The notes beneath the pieces were generated by a model. That model saw only the letters and a program-made list of their open reading frames with translations, was not told where the DNA came from and searched no databases. This document shows, piece after piece, positions 27,135 to 36,303 of a stretch of 51,625 nucleotides of DNA (positions within the stretch are counted from its first letter, which is position 1; every line of letters begins with the position of its first letter). Source of the stretch: Anaerococcus vaginalis ATCC 51170 (GTDB taxonomy: Bacteria > Bacillota > Clostridia > Tissierellales > Peptoniphilaceae); contig NZ_GG700527.1 in assembly GCF_000163295.1 (NCBI RefSeq), positions 653,022 through 704,646 of the forward strand, written 5' to 3'. Made by a program: the position numbers and the translations under genes.

Positions 27135-27664
27135 AAGAAACTGTTGGAGTTTATTTAATTTACGGGTATCACAATGAATAAAAAAAGCAAACTATTCTTA
27201 GATTATGTTTGTATAAATGAATACACCATCTTAGAGATGCCTTGGAGACAACGACGATGGATTTTCTGTAGCTATTTATTCCGATGGAAGGCTAGTCTAT
27301 AAAACATATATTTTTGATGAAATAGAGAAAACAAACAGAAAATTCAAAATAGATTCAAATTCTGCAGAGAGCATATTAGAAGTTTTCTCTACTATTAATT
27401 AGACATTAATGCGTTTGATGAACACATAGATAATGGTTCTTGTGATGGGGATAAAAACCTTTTTTATCTTTAATGGAAAGAGAATAATTATATAGAATAT
27501 TGACTATTCGAATAAAGATGAAATAAATAAAGTAAAACTTGAATGTTTCTAAGCATATCTTCCAGTAATAAAGCAATAGAACTTAATGATTGAGATTTTT
27601 GCTAAGGTGTCTGAGATTCTTGAAACACAGGTGATTTATTTTCTAATTTACGAGGCTAACTTTA
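27135..27664. other. Degenerate stretch
   Basis: A fragment from 27174 reads MNKKSKLFLDYVCI and then NDDGFSVAIYSDGRLVYKTYIFDEIEKT, both in short frames full of stops. No family recognised. Composition returns to strongly AT-rich here, suggesting the right edge of the imported McrBC segment. Confidence 0.35.
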
Positions 27665-27954
27665 GTGAAGATAATTAGAGTTGTTTCTGCGGTTATCTGC
27701 AGTAAAGATAAGATATTTTCAACGGATAAAGACTATAATGAGAACTATGATAATTTGATTTGTGAAATAGATTTTGTACTAGAATTTGAAAAAAGAACAA
27801 TTAATAAATTTACACTCGATCTTGCACAAATTAGAAGAGCCTTATAAAGAAGTGTTTACGCTAGGAAATTTTGCAGAATTATCTTTTAAAAAAATTGGAG
27901 AAATATTTGGAAAATCAGATGAGTAGCAAGAGTAGTATTTTATGGGTCTATAAT
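27665..27954 (+). pseudogene. Decayed sigma-70-like factor, interrupted by the ISL3-family element
   Basis: From about 27813 the frame reads HKLEEPYKEVFTLGNFAELS, FKKIGEIFGKSDE, a sigma region 4 helix-turn-helix. A TAG stands where such proteins have Trp, followed by an ARVVFY-like piece. The end continues past the insertion at 29397. The upstream part (27668-27840, KIIRVVSAVICSKDKIFST) is in another frame and looks more like the start of a Nudix protein. The pair with the anti-sigma fragment at 29445 supports the call. Confidence 0.55.
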
Positions 27955-28004
27955 AAATCGTGTTGGTGAAAGTAAATGATACTTTTACTAATACGATTTT
28001 TTTT
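27955..28004. terminator. Terminator hairpin formed by the left end of the ISL3-family element
   Basis: Bases 27955-27974, which include the terminal repeat, pair with 27980-27999 (20 bp with three G-U pairs) around a five-base loop. Eight T follow. The hairpin would stop transcription entering the element from the left. Confidence 0.7.
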
Positions 28005-28076
28005 GTAAAAATAAAAGACATATTTAATCATTTACCTTACAATTAAATTAAGTAAAATCTAGAAAGGAGATTAAAT

Positions 28077-29318
28077 ATGTCTATAAACTATTTTATTACA
28101 AATTTACTAAATATTAAAGATGATAACTTAACTTTTTTGGATGGTATACATCATAAACTTATTAAGGGCGTTAATTATTCTGTTGTTAATGCTAAACTCA
28201 AGTATTCAAATGAGCCTTGTCCTCATTGTGGTTGTAAGGATGAGTCTTTGATTATTAAATATGGTTTTAAGTTATCTCATGTTAGATTCTCTAAGGTAGG
28301 TGATTATCCTCTTATCATTGATTTAAAGAAACAAAAGATGTTTTGCAAGAAGTGTGGGCATTATTTTCTTGTATTTCTAATCAACTTAAAAAATCTATTT
28401 TTAGTGATCTTACTAGGAAACTTTCTATGAAAGACATTGCTTTTGATAATTTTGTTTCTTCTAATACTGTTGCTAGAATACTTGCTAAGTTTGATAATTC
28501 TTTTAATGTTGATTTTAATCTTTTACCTAAGCATTTGTGTTTTGATGAGTTTAAATCTACTCGTGATGCTAAGGGGGCTATGAGTTTCATTTTTTGTGAT
28601 GCTGATAATCATAAGATTATTGATATTGTTGAAAACAGGCAGCTTCTTTTTTTAAAGAGATATTTTTATTCTTTTAATAAGTCGGTTAGGGATAAGGTTG
28701 AATCTATTTGTATTGATATCTACAGCCCTTATATTTCTTTGATTAAAGACTTATTTGTTAATTAAGATTATTATTGATAGGTTTCATATTGTTAATCTCT
28801 TTACTAGGTCTTTTAATCATACTAGGATTAATACTATGAACAGTTTTTCTACTTATTCTTTTGAATACAAAAGACTTAAGAGATATTGGAAATGCTTTTT
28901 AAAACCTTTTAGGTTACTTGATCCTATTCATTTTTTAAAACAGGTTCATTTTCCTGATAGGATGGTTTCTAGTGTGGATATTGTTGAAGAAAGTATTGGG
29001 TGTAATGAGATTTTAAAGTGTTCTTATGATTGTTATCAGTTAATTAGGGAAGATATTGAAAAGAGAGATTTTGATTTTTTTAAAAATCATTTGGAGTATT
29101 TCAAGGATATGGTTAGTGACATAATGAAAGTTTCTATTGATACTTGTTTTAAATATATTGATTTAATCGAAAATTCTTTCAAATATGAGTATTCTAATGG
29201 AGTTATTGAGGGTATTAACAACTTCATAAAGGCTTTAAAGCGAATTTCTTTTGGTTTTAAGAGATTTGTGAATTTTAGGACTAGAATTTTTATTACTAGG
29301 AATTTATTGAGTAGATAA
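28077..29318 (+). pseudogene. ISL3-family transposase, frameshifted twice
   Basis: The N-terminal zinc finger (CPHCGC, CKKCGH) and following DDE domain are recognisable over about 413 codons. At about 28374 one T appears lost from a T-run, shifting HYF to SCISNQL. At about 28762 LFVN shifts to KIIIDRFHIV, as if two bases were missing. The catalytic regions CFDEFKSTRD, IDRFHIV and the C-terminal SNGVIEGINNFIKALKR are otherwise well kept, so inactivation is recent compared with the surrounding pseudogenes. Confidence 0.85.
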
Positions 29319-29327
29319 TTTAGAAAA

Positions 29328-29363
29328 ATTTATCAGGGGTAGAAATTTCTACCCCTGATAAAT
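29328..29363. terminator. 36-bp perfect palindrome near the right end of the ISL3-family element
   Basis: The sequence around the centre AGAAATTTCT is self-complementary over 36 bases with no mismatch. It lies 10 bases after the transposase stop and 33 before the right terminal repeat. It probably acts as the transposase terminator; it lacks a long T-tract. Confidence 0.6.
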
Positions 29364-29396
29364 GAATTTGTTAATTATTGTTTACCAACACGATTT

Positions 29397-29860
29397 GACA
29401 AAGAGCATATTTTATAGGGAAAAAAAAGTTAATGGAGGAATATCATGAAAATTTCTTTTAAAATTATTGAAGATCTTCTTCCCCTATATATAGATGATGT
29501 ATGTAGCTAAGAAAGTAAGGCAATGATAGAAGAACATTTGTCTGAATGTATCAATGTGTACTGAAAAATTCAATTAAATTAAATCTGTCTATATCCCTAA
29601 TGAAAATATATAGATGAATTTAAAAGAAGCAGAGCCATTAGAAATCTATCTAGAGAATGAAATAAATAACTACTTGGCTCATCAATGCTTAAAGAGCTAT
29701 ATTCACATTTTAAATTACGTCTGCAATACTTTTAATAGATTATATATTTGTGGGATTTAAAATAAGTTAATAATATTGGGTATTCATATAAAATTTAAAA
29801 GTAAGAATGAAATATTCTATTATTTATATTATTCATATTTGTAGTAAGTTTTGTTGCGAT
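29397..29860 (+). pseudogene. Decayed anti-sigma factor (zinc-finger type)
   Basis: After the last residues of the sigma gene (about 29397-29444), MKISFKIIEDLLPLYIDDVC starts at 29445 with GGAGG upstream. A TAA breaks it, then ESKAMIEEHLSECIN follows with the HxxxC part of the zf-HC2 motif. Later pieces (LKEAEPLEIYLENEINNYLAHQ) are also broken. The order sigma then anti-sigma is the usual one. Confidence 0.55.
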
Positions 29861-29891
29861 CAAAACTATGTAGGAAGAAAGAGGTGTACTC

Positions 29892-29987
29892 ATGTATAGA
29901 ATGATGGTTAAGAATGTTACAAAAAAATATATGAATAATTAGATTTTAGAAAACGTACCTTTTTGTATGGAAACCTGCTAGGAAAAA
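29892..29987 (+). pseudogene. N-terminal fragment of an ABC transporter ATPase
   Basis: MYRMMVKNVTKKYMNN, a TAG, then ILENVPF resemble the first 30 residues of ABC ATPases (VKNLTKKYGNKEILKNVSF). It is cut at 29987 by the left end of the IS256-family element, and no remainder is seen to its right. Confidence 0.45.
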
Positions 29988-31479
29988 GAGTATGTGTAAA
30001 ATTATGTGTATATAACCTCCTGGTTAGGGTAAAGAAAAACTAATCAGGAGGAATTTTTATGCCAAGAAAAAGACCAGAAACAAGAAGAAGCAAAATAGCA
30101 AAAATATTAATTGAAGAATATCAGCCTCAAAATGCACAAGATATACAAGAAGCTTTAAAAGACCTTTTAGGCGATACAATGGAAGAACTTTTAAAAGCAG
30201 AATTAGATGAGCATTTAGACTATGAATACGGTGAAAAGCCACTATCCCTAAATACAAGAAATGGCTCAAGCAAGAAAACTGTAAGATCATCATATGGCAA
30301 CATAGATTTAAACATACCAAGAGATAGAGAAGCAACATTTGAACCACAATCATTAAAGAAATATGAAAAAGACATATCAAAAATAGAAAACCAAATAATA
30401 TCAATGTATGGCAAAGGAATGACAACAAGAGACATATCAAGTCACATCAAAGATATTTATGGCTTTGGCATATCAGAAACAATGGTAAGTAAAATAACCA
30501 ATAAAATCCTACCAACAATAGAAGAGTGGCAAAATAGACCTCTAGAAAAAATCTATCCTATGGTCTTCCTACGCCATACACTATCACGTAAGAGAAAACA
30601 ACATAGTAGTAAAAAAAGCAGTATACATTGCCCTAGGCTACAACTTAGAAGGTTTTAAAGAAATCCTAGGCATGTGGGTAGGCGAAAATGAATCAAGCAA
30701 ATATTGGCTCTTAGTATTAAACGGTCTAAAAGAAAGAGGATTAGAAGATGTATTAATATTCTCAACAGACAATCTACCAGGATTTAGTGAGGCTATAGAA
30801 GCAGTATATCCAAGAGCAGAAATCCACCCAAAAAGCGTTGGCAAAATCATGCATAATCCACCAAATAAGAAACTCAACAAAATTTGTATCCTACAAAGAC
30901 ATAAAGAATTAATGAAAGACCTAAAAGCAGTATACAAAGCATCAACAGAAGACTTAGCCTTAACAAATCTAGGAATCTTTGAAGAAAAATGGAGTGAAAA
31001 ATATCCAATGTGTGTAAGCTCATGGAAAAACAACTGGACAGAACTATCCACATATTTTAAATATCCAGAAGGAATAAGAAAACTAATATATACAACAAAT
31101 GCAATGGAAAACTTCAATAGGCAACTAAGAAAAGTTACTAAAAACAAGACAATATTTCCAAATGACTATGCCCTACAAAAAAGCTTGTACCTTGCAATGG
31201 TAGATGCCTCAAGTAAATGGACAAGTAGAATACGTGGTTGGGATCAAATCCTATCCCAATTATTAATATTTTTTGAAGGGAGGTTCTAAAAATTAAAACA
31301 GAAAAATCATGTAAAATCAGCTGCAAATTTTCATAAAAATTTGACAGTTTATTAAGCCAAAGTAAAATTAAGACAAGGTCTATTCCTTAGGAATGGACAA
31401 ACATTGATACATAAAAAACGTATCAACCCTTACCCTTTTATCAGGATTTAGGTTGATACACAAAATTATTTACAGACCC
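29988..31479 (+). mobile_element. IS256-family insertion sequence (inactive)
   Basis: Imperfect terminal repeats: GAGTATGTGTAAAATTATGT at 29988 and, inverted, GGGTCTGTAAATAATTTTGT ending at 31479, both with TGTGTAT-x-x-AACC near the inner end. 1492 bp with a single frameshifted transposase. No target duplication is visible. It truncates an ABC ATPase gene on the left and abuts a terminator on the right. Confidence 0.85.
30059..31289 (+). pseudogene. IS256-family (mutator-type) transposase, frameshifted at the catalytic Asp
   Basis: The first part (30059 to about 30571) has the family N-terminus and ends IYPMVFL. The second resumes at about 30574 as AIHYHVRENN and continues through LIFSTDNLPGF and YTTNAMENFNRQLRK to 31289. 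Between them CTACGCC should read CTA-GAC-GCC: two bases are missing exactly in the codon for the first catalytic Asp of the DDE triad. The rest is intact, so this is a recent knock-out. AGGAGG at 30047-30052 is the ribosome site. Confidence 0.88.
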
Positions 31480-31480
31480 A

Positions 31481-31525
31481 AATTCCCAAACACTGAAAAA
31501 AACTCAGTGTTTGGGAATTTTTTTG
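31481..31525 (+). terminator. Strong terminator abutting the IS256-family element
   Basis: A perfect 16-bp stem (31481-31496 with 31504-31519) and seven-base loop are followed by TTTTTT. It starts one base after the right IS end, so it is probably the original terminator of the operon the element landed in. Confidence 0.9.
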
Positions 31526-33079
31526 TACCTATACATATCATTTCAACACTTACCTTGAGTTCTGATTTTAACTCAATAGTACAGTAGTCATGGTAAATTA
31601 TAATATGTTTAAACCATCACCTTACTAGTATTTTATCAAATTCTTTAAGATAAGTATCCTTTTTTTAATAAAGTATTGCGGTTCAGTTATGAGGTTTAGC
31701 TGTTTATTACCTTGTACCGTATTCATTGAAGCTTGCTGGAGTTTTTATCTGAGTGCAAAAATCTGGTTTGCAATGTCATCGTAAGATTACTTATCGTTAT
31801 CCTTTTTTAATAAGCTCGCGCTGAAATTACATAAGCTTCTTATAAATATCATCAGTGAATATGGTAGCAGAAATTTTGATGACTGATGCAATGTTTTGCT
31901 GTAACTGTTTTTGATATTTTGTTTTATCACTAAGAAGTTCACTCAAATATATAAGTATAATTAATTTCAGGTCAAGCTCATTGATAATTCTAGCATTGTA
32001 TTTAGGGCTGTAGGATTCTAGACTGCTGATTCAGTTCCAAACGATGTGGTAGCTAGTATTAATATCTGATCTAAACAGTTTAATATCTTGCCAAGGGAAT
32101 GCTATATTCTTCATTGAATCAGTAATAAAAAAATATTTTGCATTCGTAAATAATTTATAAGCGTTAACTTGTAAAATATTGAAAAACGCGAAAAAGTGTG
32201 TTATACTTTAAAAAATCTATTTTAACTCTTTTAAGTATGATTCAATTATGGAAAATCTGATATTTTTAAGTTTGACTGTGAGTAACTGTTGTTTGACAAA
32301 AAATGTTAAAGGGGGTGGACAGTATATTTTCATTAGATAGCTGGAAAATTAAAGACTTATATATCACTGTCAGAACGCGGTGGGATTTTTGTTTTGCAGC
32401 TTGTTGGAGACACATTATATGACCTGATGACTGACGGAGAAGAAAAAATGTATGTGAGTGATAAGTTCAATCAAGTAACTAAATTGTTCTTAAATATGCA
32501 ATACCAAATTTTTAAAGGCAAAAAGTATATTTTAAAGAACAGGGATGGATTGATTTGTAGTAGGTACGATGAGGCTGATTTTGCTGAAGAAATATAGGAT
32601 ATTTACAATTTAGATAAAGATCATTTACAAAGCTTTCTAGCTTGAAGATATATTACAGTTGAAATAGAGATGACCATGCAAGATATTATTAATCAGATTT
32701 TTCGTCGCTTATCCAAAGGTATATATGATGTCGATATTCAGATTAATATTTATGAGACGAATCCTAGTCTAAATAACCTTGCTGAAATAGAATATACTTT
32801 GAAGATGGAAAACTTATCATTGATTGGGAAACTATTGAGTTTTATATAAATTTAAGGCTATTTAAGGTATGTCTAATACGGGTAAAACTTTGACGCTAAG
32901 ATATGTTTATTATTTATTTAGCTTTGATAAGAATAAGTTTTTATTTTTGACAAGTTATCGTGAAGAGGATCGAATTAAAGAGGATACATTGAAGAATGGA
33001 TTATATTAATAATTTATCATTCATAAAGGTTGACTACATATTATGGTGAGTATAGGCACGTTTAAGTATTTAATTCAAT
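31526..33079. other. Gene-poor region with decayed fragments
   Basis: No intact gene. On the minus strand about 32130-31640 encodes a broken piece (NARIINELDLKLIILIYLSE, then DKTKYQKQLQQNIASVIKIS). On the plus strand a promoter-like TTGAAA (32179-32184), 17 bases, TATACT (32202-32207) precedes broken frames. One (32394-32597) reads LVGDTLYDLMTDGEEKMYVS. Another (about 32870-33009) contains GMSNTGKTLTLRYVYYLF, a P-loop, and ends TSYREEDRIKEDTLKNGLY. None of these families could be named. Confidence 0.4.
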
Positions 33080-33109
33080 TTGGAGGAAATACCTCCCGAA
33101 GGAGATGGA

Positions 33110-33343
33110 ATGAAACTATCATATAAAAAATTATGGGTAAAACTTGTAGAAGAAGACATGAAGAAAACTGAGTTCGCAAAGAATGCAGGCATTAGTTCGG
33201 CTTCGTTGGCAAAACTAGGTAAAGGAGCTAATATAACAACGGATTTGCTCCTTAAAATATGCGAGTATTTAAAATGTGATATAGGAGATATTGTCGAAGT
33301 TGTTCCAGATGATACAACAGATGAATCAAAAGAGCCCAAATAA
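33110..33343 (+). CDS. XRE-family regulator of the type III restriction locus
   Basis: A 77-aa helix-turn-helix protein: MKLSYKKLWVKLVEEDMKKTEFAKNAGISSASLAKLGKG fits the small Cro-like regulators that head type III and type I restriction loci. The ATG at 33110 is five bases after AAGGAG (33099-33104). An in-frame TTG at 33080 is upstream but is overlapped by a GGAGG-AAATA-CCTCC hairpin (33082-33096). That hairpin may hide a decoy ribosome site. It probably controls the timing of the modification and restriction genes downstream. Confidence 0.82.
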   Translation: MKLSYKKLWVKLVEEDMKKTEFAKNAGISSASLAKLGKGANITTDLLLKICEYLKCDIGDIVEVVPDDTTDESKEPK

Positions 33344-33442
33344 ATGGATGTCTGAACGACTATAACAGAATGCGTGGCTGTGTAGACAGTCGAAAATATA
33401 AATTAGCCTGATTATTCATACTATTTAAAGAGGATGAAATCT

Positions 33443-33623
33443 ATGGAAGTAAAAGTATTTGATAACATTACGGAAATAGTACGTTGCACGAAATGAACAG
33501 AAGCAGGCGATTCAAAAGAAGATAGCAACACTTCAAAATAAAATTCGTAAAGAAAAACAGCTTAATAAAAAGATAGACTTAAATGCTAAAATTAAGAAAT
33601 TAAAAGAATTGGAGGGGGATTGA
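33443..33623 (+). pseudogene. Deletion scar joining a helicase start to a DUF4391 end
   Basis: The start MEVKVFDNITEIVR (33443-33484, after AGAGGATG) is that of the SNF2-type helicase usual in this locus type. At about 33486 it passes into another frame, ARNEQKQAIQKKIATLQNKI to KIKKLKELEGD (stop 33621-33623). That is the C-terminal coiled coil typical of DUF4391 proteins. So some 3-4 kb, most of both genes, seems deleted. The surviving stop overlaps the next start as TGATG, showing that translational coupling once existed. Confidence 0.6.
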
Positions 33624-34432
33624 TGTATAGACCGTCAATGTATGACAAGCATGATGAAACGATGCTAAAATTTGTAGAAAAATTTAATGGAAGTTTGGTT
33701 TGCAAAAATATAGAAATGCGCCCAAACAAAGTTGAAACTTACGATAACGATGGAATATTCATAGATATTTATACGAATCAATCAATAGGTTACGATTGGG
33801 AGTATCGAGACAGGTATTTCGAGCATTGTAAACTGGAATTCGATAGTTTAGGTCAATATGAAAGAAAACTCGAAAAAGAATCGATCCAGATATCACTACA
33901 GTGTGACTCGACTGAGACAGGAATTGCTGTTGGATGGCATGAAGATTGGCTTCAGGAAGAAAGAGAAAGAAGAGCATTAAGGACAGATTCTTCATGGAAG
34001 GAAAATGCTTCAATAAGGTATACTAATAAATTTAAAATATATAGTTTTTCTAAGATAGATTTATTCAAGAATATGGTTGCAAGTGCAATGAGAATTCAAG
34101 AATATTCATCTAAAATATTTAAAATAATGACTGAAACAGTAAATAGTGGGATAGTTGTTTCCACAACTAATATGCCTCAAACAAAACAGTTATCATCACC
34201 CGAAGCAAAATCAAAGGGTAATGCGAAGACACTTGTTGATTTTTTTAAGAGTAAAGGTCTTGAAATTATTGATAAAAGACCAAATGGAGGCTGTCTTTGG
34301 GTGATAGGCAATGAAAATGAGATAGGTTTAGTGGTAAGAGAAGCTTGCAGAAAGTTTCATGTGGGTGGAAATTATGGAACTGAAAAAGAAATATGTCAAA
34401 AACAAGGTTGGTTTACTAGAGCAAGAAAATAG
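33623..34432 (+). CDS. Unrecognised protein of the type III restriction locus
   Basis: A 269-aa intact protein. The N-terminal 150 residues are rich in acidic and aromatic residues (NDGIFIDIYTNQSIGYDWEYRDRYF) and resemble no family I can name. The last 70 residues (ADTLVDFFKSKGLEIIDKRP-like, GGCLWVIGNENE, FHVGGNYGTEKE) resemble a small domain appended to various nucleic-acid enzymes. ATG 33623 follows GGAGGGGG; its start overlaps the stop of the deleted DUF4391 gene, and it ends eight bases before mod. It may be an accessory or nuclease-like factor of the restriction system. Function is inferred from place only. Confidence 0.6.
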   Translation: MYRPSMYDKHDETMLKFVEKFNGSLVCKNIEMRPNKVETYDNDGIFIDIYTNQSIGYDWEYRDRYFEHCKLEFDSLGQYERKLEKESIQISLQCDSTETGIAVGWHEDWLQEERERRALRTDSSWKENASIRYTNKFKIYSFSKIDLFKNMVASAMRIQEYSSKIFKIMTETVNSGIVVSTTNMPQTKQLSSPEAKSKGNAKTLVDFFKSKGLEIIDKRPNGGCLWVIGNENEIGLVVREACRKFHVGGNYGTEKEICQKQGWFTRARK

Positions 34433-34440
34433 GGGGGATC

Positions 34441-36291
34441 ATGGAAAAAATGAATTTTGAAACCGTTTCAGGCGAAGAAAAAAATATAGCATTGCTTGCC
34501 AGATTATTTCCAAATTGTGTAACTGAAGGAATGGACCAAAGTGGAAATCTTGTAAAAAAAGTTAATTTCGAATTGCTTAAACAAATGTTATCTGCAGATA
34601 TGGAAGATTTTTCAGAGAGTTATGAATTTACATGGCCTGGAAAAAGAGGAGCCATTGTCGAAGCAAACAAACCAATAAGAATGACCTTGCGACCTTGTAT
34701 AGAAGATAGTAAAAATTGGAATGATACAGAAAATCTTTATATTGAAGGAGACAATCTATCGGTATTAAAACTTCTACAAGAAAGTTATCTTGGTAAAATC
34801 AAAATGATATATATAGATCCTCCATATAATACAGGAAGTGATTTGATATATATAGATGACTTTGTTGTCGATATTGAAGAATATAATGCATCTATTGGTT
34901 TACATGATGATGAAGGACTAAAATTATATAGAAACACTGAATCAAATGGAAGATTTCATTCATACTGGTGTTCAATGATATATTCTCGTCTTATGATAGC
35001 TAGGAATCTTCTAGCTTCGGATGGTGTAATTTTTATTTCTATTGATGATAACGAACAGGCTAATCTTAAGAAAATATGCGATGAAGTTTTTGGCGAGTCT
35101 AATAATGTGGGAGAAATCATTAGAAAAACAAAGTCAATGACAGCTGATAATGGTAGTGGTTTTAATTTGCAACATGAAGTTTTATTAGTATATGCTAAGG
35201 ATAAAAATCAGATTGTTCTTCAAGGTGAACCCAAGGCATTTGATAATTATTCTAATCCAGATAATGATCCGAATGGAGAATGGTGTGCGGGCGACCCAAG
35301 TGCTAAAAGCGGTGGATCATCTACTTATTTTGAGATTGAGAATCCATATACTCATAGAAAGGATTTTCCGCCTATGGGTAGATATTGGGCTTTCTCAAAA
35401 GAAACATTACAGCGATATATAAGTGATGGAAAAATCAAATTTAAGAAGAATTATCGAGAAAAAGAAAGAGGATTCATATTTAAGCGTTATAAGAAAGATG
35501 CCACTAGCTTATTTGAACCAGTTAATAGCTTGTTTGGCATTGAAAATGAGTATATGAATCAAGCGGCAACAGTTGAAGTAAAAAAGCTTTTCGGAAATGA
35601 TGTATTTAGCTATCCTAAACCAGTTGTTTTTATACAAAAATTGATAAAGTATGCAACAGACAAGGAATCTATTATATTGGATTTCTTCTCAGGAAGTGCT
35701 ACAACTGCTCAAGCTGTTATGGAGCAAAATGCTGCGGACGGAGGAAATAGAAAATTTATTATGGTGCAATTACAGGAACAAGTTGATGAGAAAAAAGGAG
35801 CTTATAAGGCTGGTTACGAAACGTTGTGTGATGTGGGGAGAAATAGAATAAGTTTAGTCGCTGAAACCATTAATAAAGATATTGATGATGGATACAGAAC
35901 ATTTATCCTCGATTCTACCAATATGAATGATGTTTACTACAGACCATCAGAATACAGCCAAGAAATACTCTCAATGCTTGAATCTAATGTTAAATCTGAC
36001 CGTAATGACCTTGATTTATTGTTTGGATGTCTTCTTGAGTGGGGACTTCCTTTATCGCTTCCATACAGCTCTGAGCATATTGATGGATGTACAGTTCATA
36101 ACTATAACGACGGCGACCTTATTGCTTGTTTTGATAAGAATGTTCCGGATAGTGTGATTAAGGAAATTGCAAGGAGACAGCCTCTTCGTGCAGTATTCCG
36201 TGACAGCAGTTTTGAAAACAGTCCTTCAAAGATTAATGTTGGAGAAATCTTTAAATTGATGGCACCTGACACAAGAGTAAAGGTTATTTAA
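34441..36291 (+). CDS. mod: Type III restriction-modification methyltransferase subunit (Mod)
   Basis: A 616-aa N6-adenine methyltransferase that recognises the target and, with Res, forms the restriction enzyme. The beta-class order is seen: DPPYNTGSD (Asp126-Tyr129, catalytic) comes before the AdoMet motif ILDFFSGSATTAQAV (about 418-432). The target-recognition region lies between them (about 230-390). ENLYIEGDNLSVLKLLQ before DPPY is typical of type III Mod. Length and motifs are complete, and I see no simple-sequence repeat that would make it phase-variable. GGGGGG precedes the ATG; res follows after 12 bases. Confidence 0.92.
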   Translation: MEKMNFETVSGEEKNIALLARLFPNCVTEGMDQSGNLVKKVNFELLKQMLSADMEDFSESYEFTWPGKRGAIVEANKPIRMTLRPCIEDSKNWNDTENLYIEGDNLSVLKLLQESYLGKIKMIYIDPPYNTGSDLIYIDDFVVDIEEYNASIGLHDDEGLKLYRNTESNGRFHSYWCSMIYSRLMIARNLLASDGVIFISIDDNEQANLKKICDEVFGESNNVGEIIRKTKSMTADNGSGFNLQHEVLLVYAKDKNQIVLQGEPKAFDNYSNPDNDPNGEWCAGDPSAKSGGSSTYFEIENPYTHRKDFPPMGRYWAFSKETLQRYISDGKIKFKKNYREKERGFIFKRYKKDATSLFEPVNSLFGIENEYMNQAATVEVKKLFGNDVFSYPKPVVFIQKLIKYATDKESIILDFFSGSATTAQAVMEQNAADGGNRKFIMVQLQEQVDEKKGAYKAGYETLCDVGRNRISLVAETINKDIDDGYRTFILDSTNMNDVYYRPSEYSQEILSMLESNVKSDRNDLDLLFGCLLEWGLPLSLPYSSEHIDGCTVHNYNDGDLIACFDKNVPDSVIKEIARRQPLRAVFRDSSFENSPSKINVGEIFKLMAPDTRVKVI

Positions 36292-36303
36292 GGAGATTCA
36301 GCT

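Larger units (their letters stand above)
27955..29396 (+). mobile_element. ISL3-family insertion sequence (inactive)
   Basis: Ends carry inverted repeats starting AAATCGTGTTGGT (27955 rightwards and 29396 leftwards). The 1442-bp length and single transposase frame fit ISL3. It lies inside a decayed sigma factor gene. I see no clear 8-bp target duplication: flanks are TCTATAAT on the left and GACAAAGA on the right. The transposase has two frameshifts. Confidence 0.85.

Noticed and set aside
30057-31147. Two long minus-strand frames inside the IS256-family transposase
   Set aside because: They mirror the transposase coding sequence and lack starts with ribosome sites.
32394-32597. 67-aa open frame as a real small gene
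   Set aside because: No ribosome site, ends abruptly, and similar-looking coding continues past the stop, so it reads as a fragment of a decayed gene.
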